DNA of 64,000 nucleotides, from the NCBI GenBank assembly GCA_958412345.1, contig CATYSO010000007.1:49123-113122 (forward strand). Direction: 5' to 3'. Source of the stretch: an uncultured Collinsella sp. (GTDB taxonomy: Bacteria; Actinomycetota; Coriobacteriia; Coriobacteriales; Coriobacteriaceae). Of the stretch, positions 56,766 to 64,000 are shown piece by piece. Numbering within the stretch: position 1 is the first letter of the stretch; every line of letters starts with the position of its first letter. Under the pieces are notes generated by a model. The model did not search any database. It saw nothing but the letters and a program-made list of their open reading frames with translations, and was not told the DNA's origin. A program made the translations under genes and the position numbers.

Positions 56766-57976
56766 TGGGTATCGCCGACCACATCAAGAACGGAATATCG
56801 CGCCGCGGTTTTGTACTCGGTGGAGCTGCCGCGGGCGCTGCCACGGTGCTTGCCGGATGTTCGAAAAAAACAGGCACCAGTGATGATGCCGCTGGCGAGC
56901 CGCAGGTTATCAAGGACGATTCCAAGATCATCTCGATTACGGATGAGTACGAGGCAGTCGACATCGATCTTGAGCCGGCGGCATCGTGGACGCTGCCGCT
57001 GGGCACATTGCTGTACTACTGCGAGGGTGACTATGCTGCGGCAATGATGGCGCCCGCATCGGCACTGCACGCCAACACACTCGGTGTGCTCAACCTGGGC
57101 GATGGCTCGCTTACCACATTAATTGAGGATCCTATCGAGGGCACGGGATATGCATTTTACGATGTCCGTGCCGGCGATGGCGTGTTTGCGTGGGTTGAGA
57201 TGAACTTTGCCAATTCATCGTGGAAGCTCTACGCTCAAAATCTGTCGGGCGCTTCGCTCTCTGGCGACGTGGTTGAGCTCGATCGAGGTGGCAAGGACTA
57301 CGATCCGCCACTGTTTACGGCGTTCGGGTCATCAGTCATCTGGTATAAAATGCCTTCGGCAGGCGGCAATAAAACGAGTAACGATTCGTTTTGCTATCGT
57401 CGCTCGCTTGATGAATCTAAGGCCGAGACAATTTGGAAATCGACGGGCCGCTTTGCGTCGGCCCCACGCGCGAGCGACGGCATTTTGACCATCTCGCCGC
57501 GTGTCCGCAACGACGAGGGCGTCTACTACGGCATAACGGCAATCGATCTGACCGATGGCAACAACACCAAACGTGCCCAGCTAGTCCTTCCCTCGTCAGT
57601 CTCGCCTTTCGAGGCCGTATATATGGGCGATACCTTCGTGTTTTCTATCGAGGCGACCTATAGTGGCGTGGGCAGCCTGGGCAACATGGGCACGTATATC
57701 GGTAATGAGGGAGGGCCGTACCTCTTCCTGTCCCGCGAGCCTCTCGCATGTGCGGCTGGCAAGAAGAATAAATACCTTGTTAAGGTACAGGCATCGCATT
57801 TCCTGATCGACACCTCTGCCAAGACCTATGGCTCGCTGTTGTCGCCCGACCGCGCTTTGGAGTATGGCGATTATCCAGCTACGGCGGGAAAATCGGACTC
57901 ATTCCTTACGTACGCCACGGTGCGCAACAGCCAGGGTATACCAGAGACGGTCACCGCACGCCTATTCTCTCTTTAA
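56765..57976 (+). CDS. Tat-exported lipoprotein, unknown function
   Basis: 403 residues. A twin-arginine signal SRRGFVLGGAAAGAATVLAG runs into a lipobox ending LAGC, so it should be exported folded and lipid-anchored. The mature part has repeated beta-rich segments (TLIEDPIEGTGYAFYDVRAG, FVFSIEATYSGVGSLG) that could form a beta-propeller. No enzyme motif is seen. It begins inside the TSCPD stop codon. Confidence 0.85.
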   Translation: MGIADHIKNGISRRGFVLGGAAAGAATVLAGCSKKTGTSDDAAGEPQVIKDDSKIISITDEYEAVDIDLEPAASWTLPLGTLLYYCEGDYAAAMMAPASALHANTLGVLNLGDGSLTTLIEDPIEGTGYAFYDVRAGDGVFAWVEMNFANSSWKLYAQNLSGASLSGDVVELDRGGKDYDPPLFTAFGSSVIWYKMPSAGGNKTSNDSFCYRRSLDESKAETIWKSTGRFASAPRASDGILTISPRVRNDEGVYYGITAIDLTDGNNTKRAQLVLPSSVSPFEAVYMGDTFVFSIEATYSGVGSLGNMGTYIGNEGGPYLFLSREPLACAAGKKNKYLVKVQASHFLIDTSAKTYGSLLSPDRALEYGDYPATAGKSDSFLTYATVRNSQGIPETVTARLFSL

Positions 57977-58129
57977 GCTTAGAGGGGTTAAAAAGGCGCC
58001 AACAGGGGAATAAACGCGTTGTAATTGTGAGTACCGCCCGCCGAGCTGCCACGTCATAGCGGCATCCGGTGGGCTCAGGTGCGTTAAAATGAGCTTGTTC
58101 TTAGCTAATTGAGACAGGGGGGCCGTGTT

Positions 58130-58852
58130 ATGGCTTCAGATGCAAAAAAGATTCTGCTGGTCGAGGATGAGAAGGCAATCCGTGACGCCGTCGCTGCCTA
58201 TCTCGAGCGCGAAGGCTACTGGGTTGTGGGTGTCGGCGATGGCCAGTCCGCGATCGAGGAGTTCGAGAAGCATCAGTTCGACCTGGTCGTGCTCGATCTT
58301 ATGCTCCCCAAGATCCCCGGCGAGCGCGTTTGCCGCACCATTCGCGATACCTCGGATGTTCCCATCATCATGCTGACTGCCAAGGGCGAGATCGAGGACC
58401 GTATTATCGGTCTTGAGCTCGGCGCCGACGACTACCTGATCAAGCCGTTCTCGCCGCGCGAGCTTGTCGCCCGCGTACGCGCCCTGTTCCGTCGTGCCCA
58501 CCAGGCCGACGAACCCGCCGTCGAGGTACTCGACTTCGGCGATCTGGTCATCGATATCTCGGGCCACAAGATCTTGGTCGAAGGCAAAGAAGTCGATCTG
58601 ACGGCTTCCGAGTTCAAGCTGCTCACCACGCTTGCTCGTCATCCCGGCCGTGTCTACAACCGTATGGAGCTGGTCGAGAAGGTGCTTGGGTACGACTTTG
58701 AGGGCTATGAGCGCACCATCGATAGCCACGTGAAGAACCTTCGCGCCAAGCTGGGCGATGATCCCAAGAAGCCCAAGTGGCTCTACACCGTCCACGGTGT
58801 CGGCTATCGCTTCGAGGCTCCGGCCAAGACCGATAAGTCGGACGAGAAATAG
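58130..58852 (+). CDS. OmpR/PhoB-family response regulator
   Basis: 240 residues. Receiver domain ILLVEDEKAIRDAVAAYLER with phosphoacceptor D56 in LVVLDLMLP and the conserved Lys in LIKPFSP; DNA-binding winged helix with VDLTASEFKLLTTLARHPGR and RTIDSHVKNLRAKLGD to YTVHGVGYRF. Start ATG 58130 after AGGGGGG; a GTG one codon earlier is possible. Followed 11 bases later by its histidine kinase. Confidence 0.95.
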   Translation: MASDAKKILLVEDEKAIRDAVAAYLEREGYWVVGVGDGQSAIEEFEKHQFDLVVLDLMLPKIPGERVCRTIRDTSDVPIIMLTAKGEIEDRIIGLELGADDYLIKPFSPRELVARVRALFRRAHQADEPAVEVLDFGDLVIDISGHKILVEGKEVDLTASEFKLLTTLARHPGRVYNRMELVEKVLGYDFEGYERTIDSHVKNLRAKLGDDPKKPKWLYTVHGVGYRFEAPAKTDKSDEK

Positions 58853-58863
58853 GGAAATCACAT

Positions 58864-60429
58864 ATGACACCTGCGCGCTTTGAAATCGGACAAAAGCACA
58901 AGCAGGAGAGCGAGGCGGGTTCCAAGGCTAGTTGGAACACGCCTCGTTCCGATTCACGGCCAACGATGAGCTATCCCTCGCGCATGGCACTTGCTTTTGC
59001 TCTGACATCGCTCATGACGGTATTGGTGCTGGTGGGCGTGGTCTCTGTTGTGTGGGGCACGGTCTTTTCGGATTACACGCGCTCCAATATCGTCGAAATC
59101 GCAAATTCCGCTGCCGAAAAGCTTGCGACGTCGTATGAGGAAAACGGCAATTGGACTGCAGGCGAGCTACGTACGGTCGCGACATCGAGTTTGGTGTCCG
59201 ACGATCTGAGTATGCAGGTCGTCAACAAGAAAGGCGTTGTCGTTTATGACGACTCATGGCCTTCGGCAAGCGCGACCGCCGATGTGCGCGAGAGCGAATC
59301 AGCGTCGAGCAGCTCGAGCGGTAAAAAAGCATCGCATAGCCCGGTCTCGTCTGCTCCAACCGACTCCGATAGCGTTGCCAACGTCGAAATCATAACGTCT
59401 TCGGGCGAGCATGTCGGACAGGTAAGGCTATGGGCCATCGGCTCCGATGCCTTGCTCACCAAGGCGGATTCTGCATTTAGGGAGAAGACCTTTAACGCCA
59501 TGGCCCTCGCCGCGGTTGTTGCAATCTGCATTTCGGTCGTTATCGGATCGCTCGTGTCGCGCATGCTCACCAAGCCGATTCATCGTATTACGAGCACGGC
59601 CAAGCAAATTCGCGATGGCGATCTGTCCGCTCGTACTGGTTTGCGCGGTGATGACGAGATTGATCAGCTGGGTGAGACCTTCGATGAGATGGCCACTTCG
59701 CTCGAGAAGGATATGAAACACGAGAAGCGCCTGACCTCAGACGTTGCACACGAGCTTCGCACGCCGCTTATGGCCATGCTCGCAACGGTCGAGGCCATGC
59801 AGGATGGCGTGTATCCCACCGACGATGAGCATTTGGAGACCGTTGCTTCCGAGACGCGTCGCCTGGCTCGTCTGGTGCAGCAGATGCTCGACCTGTCGCG
59901 CATGGAAAACAGCACGGCTCCGCTCAACCTTGAGCCGGTGGATATGGTTCCGTTCGTGCGATCGATTGTGAACGGACAGGAGCGCCTGTTTGCCGACCGT
60001 GACCTTCGTCTTCGCTTTGCAGATGAAACCCAGGGGCATGACGATGTCGTCGAGGCCGATCCCGATATGATCACGCAATGCGTCATCAACCTCATGAGTA
60101 ACGCCATGCGCTATACACCCGAGGGCGGATGGGTCGTGGTGTCGGTGCTCAGCGACCGTAAACACGTCGATATTGCGGTCTCGGACACGGGCATCGGTAT
60201 CGCCAAGGAAGACCTGTCGCGCATCTTCGGCCGTTTTTGGCGCGCCGATGCCAGCCGTGCCCGTGAGGCGGGCGGCCTGGGCGTGGGCCTCGCCGTGACC
60301 AAGCAGATTGTCGAGCGTCATCACGGCTACATATCCGTGGAGTCGGAGCTTGGAAAGGGTACGACTTTTACGATTCATCTGCCTCGCGAGCACACGGCGG
60401 ACGCGGCATCTACTACAATGGAGCACTAG
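58864..60429 (+). CDS. Sensor histidine kinase
   Basis: 521 residues. A 40-residue cytoplasmic head, helix at about 42-66, an outer sensor with a Ser-rich insert (SESASSSSSGKKASHS), helix at about 211-232, HAMP, HisKA with the phosphoacceptor in SDVAHELRTPL near 296, and an ATPase domain (NLMSNAMRYTPEGG, DTGIGIAKEDLSRIFGRFWR, GLGVGLAVTKQIVERH). Pairs with the upstream regulator. Its signal is unknown; the Tat lipoprotein is encoded just upstream on the same strand. Confidence 0.94.
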   Translation: MTPARFEIGQKHKQESEAGSKASWNTPRSDSRPTMSYPSRMALAFALTSLMTVLVLVGVVSVVWGTVFSDYTRSNIVEIANSAAEKLATSYEENGNWTAGELRTVATSSLVSDDLSMQVVNKKGVVVYDDSWPSASATADVRESESASSSSSGKKASHSPVSSAPTDSDSVANVEIITSSGEHVGQVRLWAIGSDALLTKADSAFREKTFNAMALAAVVAICISVVIGSLVSRMLTKPIHRITSTAKQIRDGDLSARTGLRGDDEIDQLGETFDEMATSLEKDMKHEKRLTSDVAHELRTPLMAMLATVEAMQDGVYPTDDEHLETVASETRRLARLVQQMLDLSRMENSTAPLNLEPVDMVPFVRSIVNGQERLFADRDLRLRFADETQGHDDVVEADPDMITQCVINLMSNAMRYTPEGGWVVVSVLSDRKHVDIAVSDTGIGIAKEDLSRIFGRFWRADASRAREAGGLGVGLAVTKQIVERHHGYISVESELGKGTTFTIHLPREHTADAASTTMEH

Positions 60430-60487
60430 CTTTTCGCTATTCGGTGAAGGAGGGGTTTCGTCCCTGCCGCTCCGAGTTTGCGAAAAC

Positions 60488-60507
60488 ATGCGGGAAAGAA
60501 CCCGCAT
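60488..60507 (+). terminator. Hairpin between kinase and purC
   Basis: ATGCGGG (60488-60494) pairs with CCCGCAT (60501-60507), then TACTGTCGTATTTT. A weak terminator or leader hairpin before purC. Confidence 0.4.
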
Positions 60508-60538
60508 TACTGTCGTATTTTGGTAAGGAGTGACTCAC

Positions 60539-61426
60539 GTGACAACGATGGAGCGTCGTCCGGATTCCCGTGGCAAGGTTCGTGATATCTATGATGCCGG
60601 TGAAAACCTGCTGATGGTCGCCACCGACCGCATTTCTGCGTTCGACTTCATTCTTCCCGACGAGATTCCGTTTAAGGGAGAGGTGCTCAACCGCATCTCG
60701 GCATTCTGGTTCGATAAGTTTGCCGACATCGTTCCCAACCACCTCGTTTCCATCGACCCGGCGGATTTCCCCGAGGAGTTTGCTGAGTATCGTGACTACC
60801 TCGCTGGCCGCGCCATGCTGGTCAAGAAGGCCCAGACGATTCCTATCGAGTGCATCGTCCGCGGCTATCTGACCGGTTCGGGCAAGAAGACCTACGACGA
60901 GAACGGCACCGTCTGCGGCATCCAACTGCCCGAGGGTTTGACCGAGGCTTCCAAGCTTCCCGAGCCGCTGTTCACGCCGTCCACGAAGGCCGAGATCGGT
61001 GACCACGACGAGAACATCTCGTTCGAGCGTTGCTGCGAGATCGTGGGCGAGGACATTGCCACGCAGATTCGCGACCTTTCCCTCAAGATCTACAAGGCTG
61101 CTGCCGAGTATGCAGCGACCCGTGGCATCATCATTGCCGACACCAAGTTCGAGTTTGGTGTCATCGATGGCAAGGTCACGCTGATCGACGAGTGCCTCAC
61201 GCCTGACTCCAGCCGTTTCTGGCCTGCCGCCAGCTACGAGGAGGGCAAGATTCAGCCCAGCTACGACAAGCAATTCGTCCGCAATTGGCTCAAAGCCAAC
61301 TGGGATATGACGGGGGAGACCCCGCACCTGCCCGCCGAGGTCATCGATGGCACGTCCGAGCGCTATCGCGAGGCCTTCCAGATCATTACGGGCTCCCAGT
61401 TCACAAGCATGAAGGAGAACGCATAA
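60539..61426 (+). CDS. purC: Phosphoribosylaminoimidazole-succinocarboxamide synthase
   Basis: PurC makes SAICAR from CAIR, aspartate and ATP. RGKVRDIYDAGENLLMVATD, IECIVRGYLTGSGKKTYDEN and TLIDECLTPDSSRFWPAASY are typical; the family is of the longer yeast-like type (295 residues). I chose the GTG at 60539, eight bases after AAGGAG; the ATG at 60548 is the alternative. The next gene starts right at its stop. Confidence 0.95.
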   Translation: MTTMERRPDSRGKVRDIYDAGENLLMVATDRISAFDFILPDEIPFKGEVLNRISAFWFDKFADIVPNHLVSIDPADFPEEFAEYRDYLAGRAMLVKKAQTIPIECIVRGYLTGSGKKTYDENGTVCGIQLPEGLTEASKLPEPLFTPSTKAEIGDHDENISFERCCEIVGEDIATQIRDLSLKIYKAAAEYAATRGIIIADTKFEFGVIDGKVTLIDECLTPDSSRFWPAASYEEGKIQPSYDKQFVRNWLKANWDMTGETPHLPAEVIDGTSERYREAFQIITGSQFTSMKENA

Positions 61427-62002
61427 GTGAGTACCCGTAGCGCCACGAACAAGCGCACGCAATCCCACGAGGTTACCGGGGTTGCGCGCAAGTCCGCCGC
61501 ATCCGCCAAGCCCGCCCGTCAGGCAGCGAGCTCTGTCCGCGTCGTGCCGGCTTCGTCTAAGGCACGCCGCAAAGAGCTCGAGAAGGGCGAGAACCTCGAG
61601 GGCCTTTCTAAAGAGGAGAAGCGCGCCCGCAAGGCTAAGCAGCGCGCCAAGGAGGATCGCATCTACACGGTGTCGAATATCCTTCTCAAGCAGGATGAGG
61701 ACTACACTAAGCGCCGCCGCATCTGGTGGGCCGTGCTCACTATCGGCATGGTGCTCGTCGTGGCCATTTGGGCTTCGCTGTACTTCGCTCCCGCTGGCAT
61801 GGTGTCCAGCCCCGTCCAGATGGTCGGCATCGTTTTGTCCTACGTCGTCATTTTGGGTGACTTTATCTACGACTTCGTTCGTATTCGTCCCCTGCGCAAC
61901 ATGTACCGCACGCAGGCCGAGGGCATGTCCGAGAACAAGCTCAACGCCCTTATCGAGCGCTCGGCTGCCGAGGAGGACAAGAAGGACTCCAAGAAGAAGT
62001 AG
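61427..62002 (+). CDS. Unknown membrane protein with basic N-terminus
   Basis: 191 residues from a GTG directly after the purC stop, so coupled to it. Residues 1-85 are Lys/Arg/Ala-rich and probably disordered or helical (GLSKEEKRARKAKQRAKEDR). Two helices follow (RIWWAVLTIGMVLVVAIWAS and VQMVGIVLSYVVILGDFIYD) and a charged Lys-rich tail ends KDSKKK. No family recognised. Confidence 0.82.
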   Translation: MSTRSATNKRTQSHEVTGVARKSAASAKPARQAASSVRVVPASSKARRKELEKGENLEGLSKEEKRARKAKQRAKEDRIYTVSNILLKQDEDYTKRRRIWWAVLTIGMVLVVAIWASLYFAPAGMVSSPVQMVGIVLSYVVILGDFIYDFVRIRPLRNMYRTQAEGMSENKLNALIERSAAEEDKKDSKKK

Positions 62003-62032
62003 CGTTTGCATGCATACTTATCGCTAAGATAT

Positions 62033-62063
62033 AAGGCGCGTCGTTTTTGCGGCGCGCCTTTTT
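62033..62063 (+). terminator. Terminator after the purC unit
   Basis: AAGGCGCG (62033-62040) pairs with CGCGCCTT (62053-62060), followed by TTT. Confidence 0.85.
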
Positions 62064-62091
62064 ACTGTTCTATAGATAGATGGAGTGGCAC

Positions 62092-63372
62092 ATGATTCGA
62101 GCTGCCCTGACGGTCGAAGAGGCTCTGGAGGGCATGAAGACCCTGGAGCCCAAGATTAAAAACTATGCGCGCTTGGTTGTCCGCAAGGGCGTAAACGTCA
62201 AGCCCGGCCAGGAGGTTGTCGTTCAGTCTCCCGTCGAGTGCGCATCATTTGCACGCGTGGTGGTTGCGGAGGCTTATGCCGCCGGTGCCGGTCACGTGAC
62301 GGTTATTTGGGCCGATGATGCCGTGACGAGGCTCACGTACGAGCATGTCGAGAAAAGCTATTTTGAGCAGACGCCCGAGTGGAAGCGCATGCAGCTGGAT
62401 TCGTTGGCCCAGGACGGCGCCTGCTTTATCTTTATCGAGGGCGCGGACCCTGCGGCTCTGAAGGGCATCGATCCCGCTAAGCCTGCTGCAGCTTCTAAGG
62501 CAAGGAACACGCAGTGCAAGGTCTTCCGCCGCGGACTGGACTACAACATCAACCCGTGGTGCATCGCCGGCGCGCCGGTCGTCGCCTGGGCGCGCGAGGT
62601 GTTCCCGGGAGACGCCGATGAGGTTGCAATCTATAAGCTGTGGAATGCGATTCTGCACACCGCTCGCGCCGATGGCCAGGACCCGGAGAGCGACTGGGAG
62701 CGCCACGATGCCGCATTCGAAAAGAACCTGCGCTTCCTAAACGATAATCAGTTTGACTGCCTGCACTACACCGCTTCGAACGGAACCGATCTGACGATTG
62801 GCATGACGAAAGGTCACGAGTGGGCCGGCGGCAAGGGCAAGACGCCCGATGGGCACCCCTTCTTCCCCAACATTCCCACCGAGGAAGTCTTCACCTCGCC
62901 TGATCGTATGCGTGCCGACGGTATCGTGTATTCGGCTATGCCGCTCATTCACCACGGTAACAAGGTTGACGATTTTTGGATCAAGTTCGAGGCGGGCCGT
63001 GTAGTGGACTACGATGCCCGCGTGGGTAAGGCGACGCTTGCGAGCATTATTGACACCGATGAAGGTGCCGCTCATCTGGGTGAGGTCGCGCTTATCTCCA
63101 AGAACACGCCGATCCGTGAAAGTGGCGTTCTATTCTATGACACGCTCTATGATGAGAACGCCAGCTGCCATCTCGCGCTGGGTGTCGGTTTCCCCGAATG
63201 CATCGAAGGTGGGTATGACATGTCCAAGGAGGAGCTCCTGGAGCATGGCGTTAACGTCTCGAGCACGCACGTCGATTTTATGATCGGCACGGACGACATC
63301 GATATTACGGGCATTACGCCTGATGGACGTGAAGTTGTGATTTTCCAGAACGGCCAATGGAGTTGGGAATAG
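62092..63372 (+). CDS. M29-family aminopeptidase (aminopeptidase T-like)
   Basis: 426 residues. The N-terminal domain starts NYARLVVRKGVNVKPGQEVV. The catalytic half shows FPNIPTEEVFTSPDRMRADG, HLALGVGFPECIEGG and VSSTHVDFMIGTDDIDI, carrying the Glu, His and Asp metal ligands of M29. It would trim N-terminal residues from peptides in the cytoplasm. I chose the ATG at 62092, with GGAG upstream, over an ATG four codons earlier. Confidence 0.93.
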   Translation: MIRAALTVEEALEGMKTLEPKIKNYARLVVRKGVNVKPGQEVVVQSPVECASFARVVVAEAYAAGAGHVTVIWADDAVTRLTYEHVEKSYFEQTPEWKRMQLDSLAQDGACFIFIEGADPAALKGIDPAKPAAASKARNTQCKVFRRGLDYNINPWCIAGAPVVAWAREVFPGDADEVAIYKLWNAILHTARADGQDPESDWERHDAAFEKNLRFLNDNQFDCLHYTASNGTDLTIGMTKGHEWAGGKGKTPDGHPFFPNIPTEEVFTSPDRMRADGIVYSAMPLIHHGNKVDDFWIKFEAGRVVDYDARVGKATLASIIDTDEGAAHLGEVALISKNTPIRESGVLFYDTLYDENASCHLALGVGFPECIEGGYDMSKEELLEHGVNVSSTHVDFMIGTDDIDITGITPDGREVVIFQNGQWSWE

Positions 63373-63391
63373 TCCCAGACCGTGGTACAAT
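63363..63391 (+). promoter_or_regulatory. Promoter of tRNA-Lys
   Basis: TTGGGA (63363-63368) and TACAAT (63386-63391) with a 17-base spacer. It overlaps the end of the aminopeptidase gene. Confidence 0.55.
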
Positions 63392-63400
63392 GCCACCCGC

Positions 63401-63473
63401 GGGCCGTTAGCTCAGCTGGCAGAGCAGGGGACTTTTAATCCCAAGGTCCAGGGTTCGAACCCCTGACGGCCCA
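63401..63473 (+). tRNA. tRNA-Lys(UUU), CCA not encoded
   Basis: GGGCCGT pairs with ACGGCCC, the loop CTTTTAA gives UUU, T-arm GGGTTCGAACCC. After the discriminator A the genome reads CCC, not CCA, so CCA must be added by the nucleotidyltransferase. The other tRNA genes in the window encode CCA. Confidence 0.93.
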
Positions 63474-63487
63474 CCCAAAGATTGTTG

Positions 63488-63518
63488 AGACGGTTAACTT
63501 CGGTTGGCCGTCTTTTTT
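63488..63518 (+). terminator. Terminator after tRNA-Lys
   Basis: AGACGGTTAAC and GTTGGCCGTCT form an 11-bp stem with a TTCG loop (63488-63513), followed by TTTTT. Confidence 0.9.
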
Positions 63519-63531
63519 GTCGCCCTTTCAT

Positions 63532-63655
63532 GGGTTCGAACCCGTCGGGGCGCGGAGCTGAGTAAACGCGTGAGCGTTTGCCAGCGCAGCGCGCAAGGCG
63601 CGAAAGCGCCGCAGCGGCCGCCTGCGGAGCAGGCTGGACCCCTGACGGCCCACCA
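63532..63655 (+). repeat. tRNA-linked three-hairpin element, Lys copy
   Basis: Starts with the T-arm palindrome GGGTTCGAACCC (63532-63543), then the shared motif CCCGTCGGGGCGCGGAGC and hairpins at 63562-63581, 63597-63610 (GAAA loop) and 63620-63634. GGAC (63636-63639) leads into a 17-base direct copy of the tRNA-Lys 3' end (63638-63654), here completed to CCA. A new terminator-like hairpin with a T-run lies at 63667-63695, then another T-arm palindrome at 63708-63721, as if the module began to repeat. Confidence 0.8.
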
Positions 63656-63707
63656 TAGAATAGAAAAGCGACTGGCGGATGCCGGCCGCTTTTTTGTTGC
63701 CGCGCCA

Positions 63708-63721
63708 CGGGTTCGAACCCG
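63708..63721. repeat. Isolated T-arm palindrome
   Basis: CGGGTTCGAACCCG just after a T-run, in the position where the three elements start, but the sequence then diverges. Probably a decayed or truncated further copy. Confidence 0.5.
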
Positions 63722-64000
63722 AACTTCTCTATATATAAGAACGCTTGGCGAACAAAACCTGCCTTTTACCGACGGGAAACAAATAGCTGATGCTTTTGGA
63801 GTAAAGTGGCGCTCCAGAGATGACCGATGCCTTAACACCTATAAACCAGCTGGTCATCGCCAATATCAGAAGCCAATGCTTCAGTTTTAACCTCAGTGAT
63901 GCGACTGAGGGACCTATTCATTTGTGAACAAAATATGGAGTGCGCGATTCCCGCCCCCGGCGCCCCTCCGGTCTGGCAATATATCTCCTTGCCGCGCGGC
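63722..64000. other. Unassigned end region
   Basis: I see no supported gene. The stretch is AT-richer than its surroundings and short frames have no ribosome site or recognisable motif. It may be remnant or accessory DNA next to the tRNA-Lys integration-type site. Confidence 0.4.

Overview
The window looks like a contiguous chromosomal segment of a high-GC Gram-positive gut bacterium of the class Coriobacteriia, most likely Collinsella. I infer this from the gene families, the high-GC codon use, the LPxTG surface protein and the dnaA/dnaN/recF/dciA/gyrB/gyrA order; no database was searched. It spans the replication origin. Almost everything left of about 28 kb is on the minus strand and most genes right of 32 kb are on the plus strand, so transcription mostly runs away from the origin.

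Layout. 1-9.8 kb: carBA (carB cut by the window edge), an unknown membrane protein, an ABC exporter, a Nudix hydrolase, purD and purA. 9.9-13.2 kb: dnaB, rplI, rpsR, ssb, rpsF (replication and ribosomal genes on one strand). 13.7-16.3 kb: two tRNA-Ser genes, a tRNA-linked repeat, a 24-bp palindrome, a TRIC-like membrane protein and a bactofilin-like membrane protein. 16.4-20.2 kb: typA, two unknown genes, a DUF151 nuclease family gene, and tRNA-Ile/Ala/Ile. 20.5-28.3 kb: gyrA, gyrB, dciA, recF, dnaN. 28.3-32 kb: the origin region, with a DnaA-trio tract and DnaA boxes in the dnaA-dnaN gap, dnaA, an unusual GHKL-ATPase/low-complexity/winged-helix gene, and a second DnaA-box cluster before rpmH. 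32-37 kb: rpmH, rnpA, yidD, yidC, jag, rsmG, three perfect parS sites, parA, parB and a small membrane protein. 37-47.7 kb: rlmN, ddl, an exonuclease-DinG helicase, a PafBC-like WYL pair, and a large membrane protein with a split M28-peptidase-like domain. 47.8-51.2 kb: a sortase-anchored thioester adhesin. 51.5-52.2 kb: tRNA-Gly followed by a repeat array. 52.3-63.4 kb: purB, a solute-binding protein/diguanylate cyclase pair, a TSCPD protein and Tat lipoprotein pair, a two-component system, purC, a membrane protein and an M29 aminopeptidase. 63.4-64 kb: tRNA-Lys and another tRNA-linked repeat.

The most unusual signal is a family of elements placed just after the terminators of tRNA-Ser(CGA), tRNA-Gly(CCC) and tRNA-Lys(UUU). 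Each starts with a T-arm segment (clearly inverted in Ser and Gly), carries three hairpins whose sequences differ but whose pairing is kept, and ends with GGAC plus a direct copy of the 3' end of that same tRNA. At tRNA-Gly the distal part is tandemly repeated. Other points worth checking are the origin-linked GHKL protein, a variant DnaA box paired with a changed DnaA recognition residue, a Phe at the quinolone-determining position of GyrA, and several long perfect palindromes between genes.
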